Part shown: one piece after another, positions 1-12,845 of the stretch
How positions within the stretch are numbered: position 1 is the stretch's first letter
How the letters are laid out: every line of letters starts with the position of its first letter
Assembly: GCF_002288925.2 (NCBI RefSeq)
Contig: NW_022098072.1
Span: forward strand, 16,330,352-16,394,351
Direction: 5' to 3'
DNA from: Delphinapterus leucas
Taxonomy: Eukaryota > Chordata > Mammalia > Artiodactyla > Monodontidae
DNA: 64,000 nt
Notes under the pieces: generated by a model
Seen by the model: only the letters and a program-made list of their open reading frames with translations
Databases searched by the model: none
What the model was told of the DNA's origin: nothing
Translations under genes and position numbers: made by a program

Positions 1-3000
1 TATGTAACCTCTGCATCTCCCAGTGAATAGTTCTTCTAAAAAACTCTCATTTTCCCCATTTCTATTGAGAAGAGTTATAGTTTTTATAAAATAATCTAAT
101 TTGGCTCACTCTCTGAACCTGAAAGCACTGAGAAGTTTAGGAACAAATTTACGAATCATGTCAAACACATGGTCCAGATAGGTCACAGCTAAACCAGGAG
201 ACAGTCTCCAAAGGGATAAAGAGACCTAGACACGGCCATACTCACAAGTAGAAGGGCACTGTTGAAGCTCACTCTAGAATCTTATTAAAGTTCATACTCA
301 TACCAGAACACCAGAAATCTGAATCAAACAAACAAAAAGGTTCCAAGATAGTCTCCTACATGTCCAGAAGAAAGTAACTTAAAGTACCAATGGGATTCTA
401 GGGTTGAGCAAATCCTTGAAGATAAATGGAATCAACTTCAGACAGAAAGATACTATACTGCTGCCATTTTTTCCCCAAATCACCAGAGCACCGGATATGC
501 TGGTACTGTATCTATTCTACTCAAATGAAGAGTCAGGCTTCACTGAGAGAACAATTTTATTTCTACATTAAAGTTTTAAATGCATCACCAAACTTAATAT
601 GATTTTCTTAGTTTCGGAAAGGAAAAGGTAAGGCAAAAAAAGAGCCATAGGTTCTGCACAAAGTCATATAGCTGCCTCAAGACTGGGGTCAGATCCCAAA
701 ACTCCTCATATCAGATTATATAGCATTTTACATGACAGTGAAATAAATGACATTATGATCCCTTCATATTTTTTCTCATTAGGTTAGTTGAAGGTTTTAC
801 ATGTAGACCTTATGACTCACTTCAAAAAAAGGCCAACTACACAATTTTTCTTCATTAAACTTTGGAAATTACAACTGTGTAAAAATCATATTGTCCTTGC
901 ATTGGTAGGTCCAAGATAAAAGATAATATTACAGTTTCCATCAGAGAATTTTACATTGTGAACTACTGATCATTACCTAGGTTTATGGTATATTTTGTTT
1001 TTCACCTCTGTGGAAAATATGTGGTTTTAAAGGGTCAGTTTATAAGTGTGTTAAGAGTTTAACAAAAGCATTATTTGAATTAAAAGAAACAATTACCTGA
1101 ACAATTATTTCAACGACACCAATTTTTAGTAAAATATGCTTTCCTACTTGCTATATTCTGTTTTTATCCCTTCAACCTGAAATCATGCTTAAGGAATTTG
1201 CAGGTTGATGTACATTATAGATCAAATGACATGCACTGACAAAACTGCAAGGAGGTACACATATTAGAGCCCAGAATTGTTGAGAGTTATAAAAGTAATA
1301 TTCATATTTAAGGTAAGGAGGAGCTAATTCATAGGGCTACATATCACTAAGAATAGTATTAACCATTGAGGGAAAAGAGAAAATAGGAAGGACACCAATT
1401 CAGGGAAAATTCAAAATACAGTCACTCGCTTTATAAGAATGTGCCCTTCAATGTAAAGAAAAATCTCGTACTGAATATCACTCTAACTTATGACATTTTC
1501 CAGGTGAGTTTAATGGAGGAGTTCTTTTTTTCATTAGAAAAACACTCCCATTCTACAGAGTTATCTACAAATAAAAGAGAATTCACATGAGAGAATTCTG
1601 GTTTGGAGGCAACATCCTTAAGAAAGTAAGAATGCATGTATTTGATAAAAATGGAGATAGAGAATTTTTTGGAAAATTGTGATTCTTCCTCCTTTAAAAA
1701 AAAACTATCATTTGCTAGAATGTTACATGACAGTTTTACATGTCTGTAAATTAACACAGGTGGCATAAGATATATATGGTCCACTGTAAAAACAGACTCT
1801 GGTATACAGAAATACAGCTGTTGACAGTAGGGTAAATGTGTGGACAAGATAGCAGGGAGACTCTCTGTATTGAAAACACACAAAGGTTAATCTTTTAAAA
1901 AAGTATTTAGCATTACTCAGTGCCACCATGAGGCACCATGTCTATCACAGAAGAGAGTACATATACCAAAGTTTTACTTCATGTGCCTTGACCTCAAGAA
2001 AAGATATACACATATGGAAAGTTGAACAATAAAAGATAACATATAATTAAATAAGGAATAAATGGCTCAGATAATAATTGCCAGAGAATGAGTGTTTCTC
2101 AAGTGATCCACAGAATACTTACTAGGTCTGCATCACACTGAAAAATCGTTTCGGTATTAAACACAACTGTGAAATTCATCATCTTATACTTCACCCTTAA
2201 GGCTCATAATTCGCATTAACACACTACGTTTCTCAATTTCAAAACTCATGTACTAGCCAAGCCTGTTGATTTGATGATAGAACACAAAGAGAGAACTCTT
2301 TTAGATTAGCCTTAGTCAGGCATCACTGTGGAGATGAAACTTCAGGATTCTTTTGTTTGCCTAAAGCAGAGGCAAATCAGGAGAACATTACAGGCAGATA
2401 GAAAAGAAACCTAACATTTCAATCCACAGTTTCAAAGGAACCTCAGAGCTCATCCCAATAACGAATCACTCCTTAGATTACAATGTTCTCATTGGACACG
2501 GCTAATAACTGGGGAATCACTACCATGTTCTGGAAGGAACATTGAGCTCGTTGTCATGTATCTGCAATCAAGAACTAAAAAGATCTATGCCATAATTTTC
2601 CCCTTTGACAGAGCTTCCCTTGTTCTCCTCGGCTATAATACTCTCACAAGTCTTCAGTTTTAGAAACTAAACCCGCTCAGAATTTTTTAATAGCTTTCCA
2701 CATCACACATTTTCCTGCACGTTCACCTGTCTTCCTTGTTGCCATGTCCCTCAGCATTTTGACCACCTGGTGAGTACAATGGGGTGAACTTCTCTGGAGG
2801 AATCCAAAATCTCATCTTCAAAAATGTTACTCTACTGGGTGAGAGAAACCCATATCTTAATTCTCTCTGGCTTTCATCCACTGATAGCATGAAATATTGG
2901 GCAATGCTTGTCAAGATGGAGAAAGTAACTGAGGATGTCAGAATGGTCCCTAAGGTGGGACAGAAAGGAAGAAACAGGAACAGATATGATCCAGAATTAC

Positions 3001-4055
3001 CACCCTTAAAAAGAGAACCACGAAAGAGTTATCCAATATCACAGACTGTCAGCCAGACAAAAGATAATTGATATAGAGACATATCTACTCCTATTCTATT
3101 TCTTAACATAATTTAAAGATCATCTCACTAGGCAACCACCATAGGCATAGTAATATGAGAGTTATGGATTTTGATAACCCTATGGCTACGATTATCATGA
3201 AACATCATATTCTAATTTATTTTGGTCCAAGAATGAATATTCAATTATCTATGAGGTAAATCATATGCCAGAAACTTTGCCTCCCATGATTTTATGTAGT
3301 CATCAATCAACAGATCAATTTAGAGATGATTAATTTATCAAACTGAAGCGCATGAAAGAAATGTTTCTGAGTCATCATGTGAACTAAGGGTCTTGATACA
3401 AAATGATCCAGTTAGTGTGACAAAAATATATTTATGAATATCTTGAGAGACTGTACCATGATAGGATTATATTGCTACTGACAAAGGGAGACTTTAATTT
3501 TCATATTGACTATTTCTAGGATATTACTTTCCTGTTCAGATGCTGACATAAATGATGACAAAGCCATGACTGCTGGTATGTGGGTGACTGCTAAGATAGG
3601 AGATAACTTTATAAGGTCTAAATCAAGTCCTAATCCAAGATATATTTCAAACTTCTTCTTCATATTATGTGTCTTTATTGATTGGAAGTTACTCAAAGGC
3701 TCAAATCATAATGGGGTATTTTTTAAACCTACAGTCAAATTATCTAGAGTACAGCATATTGAAGATGAATTAGAGAAATTGGGCATAGACATCCTTAATC
3801 AAGACACATGCACTAAATCTAAACTAAAATGAGAATATAATTTAGCTAAGAGTCAGGAGGTTTGTTTTATTTGATTTCTGGTTTGCACTAGGGTTTCCAG
3901 ATGCCAGAGGCTCCCCCTGGGATGTTACCTGTAAAATTTGGGAATAGATGTCTTGACCCTCCAACTCAGCAGCCTTTCCTGCCTACCAAAGTCCAACTCA
4001 GGTACCTCTTTCTGCCCTGAAATACCAAATGACACCCCAATAACGTGACATTGTG
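1..4055. other. Unique-looking AT-rich DNA, no gene seen
   Basis: No repeat, RNA gene or convincing exon is visible. Open frames here (for example about 95 codons at 2784-3071 and 108 codons at 3506-3832 on the plus strand) have no recognisable domain and no exon-like splice signals, and are of a length expected by chance in AT-rich DNA. Very old, unreadable repeat relics cannot be excluded. Confidence 0.6.
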
Positions 4056-4059
4056 AGGT

Positions 4060-4200
4060 GGGCTTTGTGGCCTCAGTAGATATTTTGCGCTCCTGCCACT
4101 CTGACACTCTGTCAAAGGCAGTGTCTATTCTCCCAGCTCCGCAGCCAAAATGACTTCCTTCAGAATGCAAACCTGCTCCTCAGGGATGGGAAAAGTCTGG
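4060..4200 (+). repeat. L2 (LINE2) 3' ORF-end fragment
   Basis: The plus strand carries a degraded form of the L2 segment with a 'tctattctcc..agc..gcagcca' block followed by 'cagaatgcaaacctg' about 30 bases later, the order found near the 3' end of L2. It explains an 81-codon minus-strand open frame at 3925-4170 and a splice-like AG/GT pattern in it. L2 is an ancient, inactive mammalian LINE. The match is by eye over a short span. Confidence 0.5.
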
Positions 4201-4204
4201 TTAA

Positions 4205-6570
4205 AGTTGTAATATAACTCTTGCCTTTACAGAGGCTCTTAGGTTGAATTTATTTCCAAGGGGTCATGTTTACCCAATATCAGAACTGCTCCTGTAGCTT
4301 CAAAGTGGGAGTATCTGAATGTCTAGGATGAAAGTCAAAAACTGTAGTTGCTTTAACATTAAAATTAAATTAAAGCAGCTAAAAGATGCAACATGGCCTC
4401 TCAAGATTCCATCAAACAGTCCATTTTCCCTAAAATGCTGCAAGAAAAAATTGGTGGGTCAGAGTGCCATTACCAGAGGGACTAGCTGACCTGTTATCAC
4501 CTCCTGTGTGATGAAAAACAGCTTTGGCTGCATCTTGTACCTGATCTGGTCTAAAATTTCTGCTTACTCATTATGTTTCATAGTTCAGCTTCCAGAAGCA
4601 ACTGAAACAATCTGTATCTGGGTTTTCTCAAAGATGGAAATGTAGGGAAATTTTTTCTTTCTTCTAAAAATAATACAATCTTTTATTTTTCATTATTTTT
4701 TAATATTTTGTAAGGTTAAAAAAATATACACTTATCCTGTGAACCTGATTTTTCTTGAATAATCTGTCCTACCTAGGAATACCTCAAGTCCTTTCACATT
4801 TTGGTTTTGTGGTGGTGAGGGGAGTGTGGATCATCTTATATTTATAGACTACATACTTGATGAAAACCCCAGGCAAAAGATAAACCCAACCTGTCCACTG
4901 TTGCTCATAAAAACAGTTCTCTGGTGTCTGTACTTCTACATTATCAAGGCAAACTATAGACATTTATGACTAAGTTTATAAATAACTGTAAGTAACTACT
5001 TCTTTGCTCTTTGCAAAGACCTGCTTTGAAACTTACTGACATCCACGTGATGTGTTGCTAACGTGTGATGCATGGCATTTCCTGAAGCTGTAATTTCTAA
5101 CAGCTATCAAGGGTTCATTTCATTCTCCTCCATCAAACATTGTAATGCATGTATAAACATAAATAAATTCTCACATTTCTGGCTGGAATATTCAAAAATG
5201 GTTCACTTGTCTCTCCCCACCTCATGTACTACACATGCTCATGGGAGGCTTCTAAATTTTAATTAATTTCAACTCATTTTCAGAACCCAGTGAATGCCCC
5301 AATACCTTTTGGGCCCTTTGGAGAAATTTTTGATAAGATTAGCCAGGAGACTGATAGAATCCCCATACATGCTGTGCAATTCATGAGAAGAATACCACAT
5401 GCCATTAACAACACATTCATTGCATTCCCTGGCATACTAGAGTGTGAAGCTTCTTGGTTTCAAGACTACAGCAGCTTAGGTTTGTTTGAGATACCAGCTA
5501 CATCAATTCAATATTAGGTTGACTGCATTTTAAGCTAACTGCTAGCAGTTCTAGTCTAACTCCTAGACTAGGCAGTGGCTCACGTTGCTTATTTCTTTTC
5601 TCCTGAATCAATTCTTATCATCTTTTCTGATATTATATTTCCTCAACTTTTTATATTTGACTGCTTCTACCAACAAATGATCCCTGGCATGTGGTACGCT
5701 GAACAAATAGAGTTTTTGCAATGAGACATACATTTTATTACTAATGATACCACATATATAAATATTTGTTGATAGTGAATCTGGGGCTTCTATCTGGAAG
5801 GTTCTATGGGATAATATACACTTAGAGATTCAATATTGAGGCAGAGTAAGCAGAATATATTTCTTTTCCTTAAACATTCTTAATCTTCCTTATATTTTTT
5901 TAATGATGGATGTCTTCAGAAAATAAAAGAGCAGGTGAAGTTTGGGGCAAGAGAAGCTATAAAACTAGAAATGATATTCATACAGACTGCCACTCCAAAC
6001 TACAGATAATTTTGAGACAAAGCCCTTTCTATATCTTTTACATACCTTAAAGGGCATTTGTGTGTGTACCCTTTAAGCCTCACCAAAGTTTCACTTTGGT
6101 TTAAGAATGACCTTCAGAGAAAAGAGACTGATAAAATGTTCTCTCTTATGTTTTATATTCACACCAGTAAATATGTTATCTACAGAATTGTCTAACATCA
6201 ATCATAAGTAAATTGTTTATAGGCTTTTATTTTCTAAATAAATAAATTTGCATTTCATGTTTATTTCATCTAGTTTATTATATCTACCACAAAATATACT
6301 ATGACACCAATTTCAGGAATAATCATATATAACATTAAGCTATTTATCCTAACCAACTTTTCTTAGTGTTTATTTTTCTATTAAGTTTGGAAAATTCTAA
6401 CAACTAAAGAAATAATATTACTTTGTAATAAATTTGAGCTATTTCCAAACAGTATGCACTATTCAGCTGCATTGTCCTCATGATGGACAAATAGATAATT
6501 AGAAAAACTGAGAAGGCTGCCACAAATGTCATAGAGAATATGTCCAACGCTGGCATCGTCAGATGTAAAT
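4205..6570. other. Mostly unique DNA with one exon-like segment
   Basis: No repeat family is recognised. The only notable point is an open segment near 5284-5479, listed separately. The rest is AT-rich sequence with short chance frames. Confidence 0.5.
5284..5479 (+). other. Exon-like open segment, unconfirmed
   Basis: A 196-bp stretch is preceded by a pyrimidine-rich AG ('ttcaactcattttcag') and followed by AG|GTTTGT, a weak donor. One frame is open from before the AG to 5517 (75 codons from an ATG at 5290) and reads like ordinary protein, with few low-complexity runs. It is more GC-rich than its surroundings. I recognise no domain, and no partner exon was found nearby. It could be a lone exon of a long gene, a pseudogene fragment or chance. 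Confidence 0.15.
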
Positions 6571-6574
6571 ATTT

Positions 6575-6700
6575 GTTAACTGACTTGCTTGTGAGATAGT
6601 AGTTGTAGGACTTTAGGCAATCTATTTCTTTAACCCTCCATTTCCTTATCTGTAAAGTTGATGTATTGCTATTTATCTCTATTAACAATGGGTAAGTCTT
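6575..6700 (+). repeat. MIR SINE fragment
   Basis: The order 'gtgagatag...ggactttaggcaatctatttctttaaccctcc...cttatctgtaaag' follows the MIR core and 3' part (equivalent to 'gtgaccttgggcaagt...cttcatctgtaaaatg'). MIR is an ancient tRNA-derived SINE of mammals. It lies inside a 133-codon minus-strand frame at 6404-6805, which is therefore not taken as a gene. Confidence 0.6.
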
Positions 6701-6704
6701 AGGA

Positions 6705-7365
6705 ATCTGTATTTTTAATGAGCTTTGAGAATTTCCTATGCAGCTATCCTGAATTTTGTCCATAAACAGGTGCTGGAAACTACTGCCCCAAACTGACTGT
6801 TTCATCAGATTTTTATATAAAGTTAATCTACTGATTATGAAATTAAGTATTAATAAGTAAATGAAAATATTTGCATGGAGAAAAACTATATAAAAACAAG
6901 CAGCTAAGAAGAGTAAACTGTTTTAATCTGCTTTCGGGGCACAGTTTAACTATTTCAAATTACTCTCCTGGGATTTTCTATGTTTTTGTCTTCACACTTG
7001 CCTCTTCCTTTCCCTGTGACTTTTCATAATGCCTACTTTTTTTGGCTTGAGGATAAATATCTAGCGTACAAAATATGGGTATAAAATTTTCTCTCATACA
7101 TCCTCATATAAGGGAAATGCAGAGTAAGATTAGAGGAATGCCTCAGAGTTTTTAGGCAGATGTATCAATGTTATCAAACAATGTCTTCTATAGTATTGAA
7201 AAGCAACATCTAATCCTTCTGTTTTCTGTAATATGGCATTATGGCAAACTTGGTATACTAAAATACCAACAAAAATAAAACATTTAAAACAAGCTGATAA
7301 AGTACTAAAATACATCTGTTTGAAATTATGGATGAAAATGTTAAGAAATTGAGAGAAATCCCTCA
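6705..7365. other. Unique-looking DNA, nothing seen
   Basis: AT-rich sequence leading into the purine tract. No repeat, exon or RNA gene is recognised. Confidence 0.5.
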
Positions 7366-7366
7366 A

Positions 7367-7520
7367 AGGAGAGAGAGACAGAGAAAGAGGAGAAGAGGGG
7401 AAAAGAAGAGGAGGAGGAAGAGGAAGAGGATGGGGGAGGGGGAGGACAGAGAGGAGGGGAAGGAGGAGGAGGAGGAGTGGAAGGAGGGGGAGGAGGAGGG
7501 GGAGGAGGAGGGGAAAGAAA
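7367..7520 (+). repeat. GA/GGA-rich polypurine tract
   Basis: About 150 bases are almost entirely purine on the plus strand, moving from GAGA to GGAGGA and GGGGGAGG blocks. Several G runs of three or more with one- to three-base spacers are present. Such tracts can form triplex (H-DNA) or G-quadruplex structures. The Pro/Ser-rich minus-strand frames (7341-7523 and part of 7130-7792) and the Glu/Lys/Arg-rich plus frame are products of this composition, not genes. Confidence 0.95.
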
Positions 7521-7799
7521 CAAAGTATTAAAACAAAGAGGTAATTAACTTTGGGAGAAATTGACAATCCAGAAATCTGTGTGTTAGGGAGTTTCAGTAA
7601 TCTGTGTGGTGGGGGATTGATTCCGAGACTAGCACACAAAGCTGTGGCCTCTGAAAGATGACCCAGACTAAAAGAGAGAGAGCCAGGACTATTTCCATTT
7701 CTGCAACAGAGACAGTAAGGTTGCTTGTCTGTCTCTTCCTTGGTGGGATGGGGGTAGAAGCATTCTCCTTTGAGAGTTTCACCACTAAGCAAGACTGGA

Positions 7800-8725
7800 T
7801 ATTAACTGTGATTCAAAAATACATTTGTAATAAAACAATAAATTACATACTTCTGAAAAGTACTTGGAAGATGTCATATGGAAATATCAAAAGATGAATG
7901 ATAAAATAGGAAAAATATTTTAAACTAATATTAAAGATGGAGGGCAAGCTTCCATAAGTGATGAATTTTTTTAAAAAAGACAAAATTATGAAATAAAAAT
8001 GGGCAAAAATATTAACATATAATCTCAAAATTATGGTATAAAATGGTTCTTAAATATATGAAAACATGTTTAATCTCCCTCAAAATAAAATATATGCAAA
8101 TGAAAATTACACAAATATTAAAAGATTATATGTCACCTACCAAATTGGCAAAAATTCAAAAGCTGTCAAAACACTTCTGTTGATAAACTGTGGAAAAAAT
8201 ATACGTTTCATTGTATGAGCAGGAACTCATATAATGAGGATGGAAATACACAACAGTGTAGACTTGTGGAGGAGAACTTGTTAATATATTACAAAACTGC
8301 ATCTTCATTTAATACTTTGACACAGCAATCCCACTTTTATGAAATTTACCCTTATGTTACACCTCAAATAATTAAAACTACATATGCAAAAGTTAATTAG
8401 TTGGAATACTGGCATTAGGTGCAATAACAAAACATTAGAAATAATCTGAATATACATTCACAGGAGACTGGCTGAATAAACTATGGTATTTAACACAATG
8501 GAGTACTATAAAACTGTAAAAAAGGGTATTTTAAACAGATATGAAGTGATTTCTAGATATATTGTTAGTCAAACAAAGGACAAAAAACCCACTTATGTAT
8601 AAAGACAGGAAGGGAAATTACATATGCGAGTGGGTACACCTATTTACATACACAGGTGTTTATCATAAAACAAATTAAATCAACAAAGATGGGGAAAAAC
8701 TTTAAATGTAAATACAAATAGACAC
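7800..8725 (+). mobile_element. Old L1 3' part (ORF2 tail and 3'UTR)
   Basis: Landmarks of the L1 ORF2 tail occur in order: 'cagcaatcccacttttatg' near 8325, 'aataatctgaatatacattcacaggagactggctgaataaactatgg' near 8440, 'caatggagtactataaaactgtaaa' near 8498, then a late 'aaagacaggaagggaaat' block. The copy is heavily diverged, with frames destroyed, which fits an old L1M-class insertion. 5' truncation is usual for L1. Confidence 0.75.
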
Positions 8726-8959
8726 AAATGAACCTAACTTTATTTCAAATACATTACAAAAACACATAGAAAGTAAAAATACATTTTCACTATGTTCTAT
8801 GTCTTAACAGTTAAATATGCATTTCATTATTATTGTTCCATGTATCTGTCATTGATGTTACACATACTAATCTGGATATGCAAAATGTTTCAAGATCTAA
8901 AAAAGAGATTCTTTTGAGTGCCACAGAGACCCTAGGAAGTATTCGGGGAATGTTTTAAG

Positions 8960-9185
8960 AATGTGGGCTCTGTAACCACATAGCAACATTCAAAGTCTTT
9001 TGTGCAAATTCCTTAACACCCTATGCTTCAGTTCCTTATCTATGAAACGAGTTCATAAAAGTATCTATCCAGTAAGGCCACTGGGAGGATTAAATGGCTA
9101 GGAGACATAACCGAGACATAAACCATTTAGAATAATATCAAGTTCATGACAAGGGATCAGTAGATATTATTCGGTAATAATAGCA
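8960..9185 (+). repeat. MIR SINE
   Basis: Follows the MIR consensus order: 'gtgggctctgtaacca', a position-equivalent 'caaattccttaacaccctatgcttcagttccttatctatgaaa', then 'gaggattaaatgg' and 'tcagtagatattatt'. It covers most of the element. Confidence 0.7.
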
Positions 9186-9281
9186 TAGAAGCCATTTCTC
9201 TAGTACCCAGAGTTGAGGACCATCAATCTGTATCTAAACATTAGTGATAGCTGAAAGCAGCATTTTAGTAGCTATATTCTA

Positions 9282-9485
9282 CAATGGGGATAAGTGATTC
9301 TCAACTGGGGGTGCAAATCAGCATCACTGTAGATCTCTTTAAAATTATAAATAAACAAAACACAGCGACTTCACATCATGAAAACCCAACTGAACAGAAC
9401 TTCTAGACATCAGTCCAAAGTCTATATAAGTTCAAAAATATTTTAGGTGATACTGATAAGAACTCCTTGCTTCTAGGAAACCCTG
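9282..9485 (+). repeat. MER5-like hAT relic
   Basis: Starts with 'gtgattctcaactgggggtgcaaatcagcatcactgtagatctctttaaaa' and ends near 'ggtgatactgataagaactcc', the two ends typical of MER5-class non-autonomous hAT (Charlie) elements. The middle is diverged and carries an extra AAT-rich stretch. Confidence 0.45.
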
Positions 9486-9594
9486 TGATAGGAATACTGA
9501 GGGAGTATTATAGCTGAAAGGAAATAATTCTATCATCTTAGATAGAGAATTGAGCCTCAATTCTTCTATAAAATTATTATTAAAATTAAAATAA

Positions 9595-9700
9595 TGATTC
9601 CTCACAAGCAGGATTGATGTGACGATTAATAGAGATAATGGAGAATACCTAGTTCATTGTTAGTACTCAATGAATGATGGCTATTATCATTTTCCATTCT
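9595..9700 (+). repeat. MIR SINE 3' fragment
   Basis: The block 'gatgtgacgattaatagagataatgg..aatacctagttcattgttagtactcaatgaatgatggctattat' matches the last third of MIR. Short and diverged. Confidence 0.55.
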
Positions 9701-9704
9701 TGTA

Positions 9705-12590
9705 GAAGGTTGAAAATTACATAGAAAGAAATGGTGTATTTATAAGAGATCACAGTAATGTAATTTAGCATCATATTTTAACAAGATCTGTAACTTTGGT
9801 AGAATTTTAAACTCTACTTTTAAGACCATTAGACCTAATCCTATAACATACAAAAACATCACCTGTTTTCACAAAGGTAATTAAAGGTCTTAGTACAATT
9901 TCCAATAATGGATTTATGCTGCTGACTTGCACACATAAATGAGTGCCCTTGTGAGCTGAAAGATATTCAAGCATGTTTATCATAAAGTCTGCAACTGCAT
10001 ACTGATCAACGCCCCTCACTCATTAACATACACAACTCCTTGCTTGAGCTTTCATTTGCATGCTCTTCTAAGAGCTCCTTTTTTCCTCACTATTCAAACA
10101 GCCAATGACCTTTGTAATCAACAAGAAAATTAGAAGCAGGTGGGAGCTTATTTTTAATGATGTTGAGACCAAACTGTTTAACTTAAATCTGAACTTTTTC
10201 TCTTCCAATCCTTTTTAATGCCTGACAAATATTAATTATGTGAAGTTAGATGGAGACTCTGACTTTCTCATTGTCTACGATCAAGCTCTGTAACTAACCC
10301 TTTGCTTCTATATTTAAATAACATGATGAAAACATCTCTCCCCTATTGTCCTGGGGCCTCCAGTACAAACATGGTAATGTTAGGATTTAGCTAATGTTCT
10401 GACAATCTTTACAAATTTACCTAAGTTATAATAAATGAAACTGATTGAGGACATTTCCTATAAGACTGTAATTATTTATTTCGATGGGTGCATATTAGTA
10501 GGTTGGAAATAAAGTGTCAACATCATAAATGGCAAAAGATGGCCCTGTTTTCTGTCTCCTTTGCTTTAGGATATTCTTAATGATATTTACTTGAAGTAAT
10601 CTCATTTCCCTAAGGTTTCTCAGAAGAAGCACCAAACAATTTTTGTCTCAACTTGATATTTCAAGTGTATAATGAATTAAAAATAGAGACTGCATACAAA
10701 CAAATTATCTACAAATTACTGAACCTACAGTAAATTTAGTCACAGGCCACTTTCTTTACACCATTTAATATAGGTCTACTGTGTGATCTTCCACTACCTG
10801 AGAAAAATATCCTCAAAGAAACCAAAATCATCTCAAAATGCAGAAATAAATCTTCTGAAATAAACAGAAACTGACTTTAAGGGAGTCCAGAGCTTTGGAT
10901 TTGCCACAACTCTGTCTTGTTACTTTTAAGCAATTTAATATTCATTATACTTCATACCTCAGTTTATCTAGCTATCTCTCCATTAAGATTACCATTTGAA
11001 TGAAAATATATATAAATATTATCATTTATTGTTACCCCATAGCAAATAAACAATTTATTTTACCTAAACTGTAAAACAGAATGTACCTTTGGAAAAAACA
11101 TTCCTGTCAAATATTTCACCCTTCATTTAAAACAGTCTACAACGACCACTGTCTTCTATGACCATCTTAACTATTAATATTTTGTCAAAAGGACTGATTC
11201 ATTTCAGCTATTCACACATTATTCAGTATCGTTTTGAATATTTATATCAAGTTTATATCAAATTTAAAAAATTTATATCAAATTAATATTTGAATCATAT
11301 TTATATTTATCATATTTATATCAAATTAAAACACAAACTCAAAGGCTTTTATTGAGGACTATGTCTTAAAAACTAGTAAAGTAGAAGCCTGTTTAACAAT
11401 AAGCTGGCTTTTAAAAACAAAAATCAAATCCGTAAGTCTTGTTTATTTTTTATGTTATATTTATATATTGAATAATTACCAAATAATGTGAGGTAGCTTA
11501 AAGTGGAAGACATTAAAATATAGTTTTTAATTGCAATAGGAAATCAAGATTATAGGAAAAACTTAAGAAAATTTGATTACCAAAAAGGCTAGCCTATGTT
11601 TTTCACAGAGTTCCAAATATAACTATGAGCCTGATATCCAGAGGAAAAATGAAAAGAGTATAAGAAATGGCATAATTCTTATACTGAAAAAACTAAAGGG
11701 ATGAGAAAACAGAAATTAAAATCTATATTTAGGACAATCAACATCTATCCACCAAAACATTAAACTCAAGATTCAGCTTAAGGTTTGAATGCATGTTTTA
11801 AGTTCAAAGTTCTTTGTTAGTAAAGCTTGTACGAATGTCATACATTGCTAATGTCATATAGTATCATATACTGCTACTTTGGAAATGTCAGGGGAAATAG
11901 AATATAAACCAAACAGCAATAAAACTAAATAACGTGGAAGGAAAGGTTTAACTACAGTTTCTATGGCCTTTCTATATTTTTTAGGGCTTCAAGGATGCTT
12001 GAAGATTTGATATGTAATTAATTTTTTTTGCAAGATTGACTCAAATAATGCATAGGTGGACACAATATCAAATCCAAGGTAACTGAGAATTCAACCAAAG
12101 ACTATATATAAGAATAACTACTTGTGATTTATTGTTGAGAATGTCTTTGTGAAATGAGTTGCCAGTACTCTTGAGATACTGCCTCAGTGGAGAATGGGAA
12201 TTAGTCACCTATCCCTGAGGGCTTATTCCACTAGCTAGATATAAAAGGATTCACAAGCTAATGGCTTCCCTGACCCATGCCCACTCAGCCCCTTCTCCTG
12301 TGACCATATGTGCTCTGAAAGTGGGTATGGAAAGCTGTGCCTGAGAATCATGAGAAATTCACTAGGCTGTTGTTGTGCATGCTGTATTGTTCTCTGTCCT
12401 TGATCCTTTCTTAAAGCTAAATAATCATGGTGCTAGAGAAACCTACTGTGTTATGAGTTTGACTATCCATCCAAAGCCAAAGACCACTGATCCTAGTAGA
12501 GCCTAGTGAGTATTATAGTAACTAAACAGCAGTTTAGATGGCATATGTGATCCAGAGAAAAATAAAGCAAGAAAGAATCCTTGCTTTAAA
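9705..12590. other. Unique AT-rich DNA; no gene seen
   Basis: No repeat family is recognised. Two details stand out: a 10,020-10,280 stretch dense in simple transcription-factor-like motifs (octamer-like ATTTGCAT, ATTAATTATG, CAGGTGG), and a short tandem array of TTTATATCAAA-like units at about 11,235-11,332. No exon signal was found. Confidence 0.5.
11235..11332 (+). repeat. AT-rich imperfect tandem array
   Basis: The motif TTTATATCAA(A) recurs about five times with spacer bases, interrupted by 'atttgaatcatatttatatttatca'. This is a small, degenerate minisatellite-like array with no known role. Confidence 0.7.
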
Positions 12591-12594
12591 TTGG

Positions 12595-12845
12595 CAGAGT
12601 AGTGAGTGGGAACTGATTTTAAATATGAGTGATCACAGAAGACCTAACCTAGGAGATATTTCCACAAAGATCTGAAGCACAAGGGGTAGCAAGCCATTTA
12701 GATTTTTGGAGGAACCACATTCCAGAAAGAGGAAGAGGAAGCATAAAGTCCTTGAGGGAGGAATATGCTTGGTGTGCTTCATGTTTACACAGCAAGACAA
12801 CTTCCAGTTCTGCACGTGAGGAGATGTGAAGTAGCCATTCCATCC
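12595..12845 (-). mobile_element. L2 LINE, left half (split by L1)
   Basis: Read on the plus strand, this is antisense L2: 'aaagatctgaagcacaaggggtagcaagcc...cattccagaaagagg...gtccttgagggaggaatatgcttggtgtgcttc', in the order seen in L2 near its 3' ORF end. The next part of the same element appears at 22,690-23,010, so one L2 copy has been split by the large L1 between them. Confidence 0.7.

Noticed and set aside
3925..4170. 81-codon minus frame with AG and GT placed like an exon
   Set aside because: The region matches an L2 fragment on the plus strand, which explains the sequence.
7130..7792. 220-codon minus-strand frame with Pro/Leu-rich middle
   Set aside because: Its core is the GA-rich tract read in reverse; flanking parts are unrelated unique DNA.
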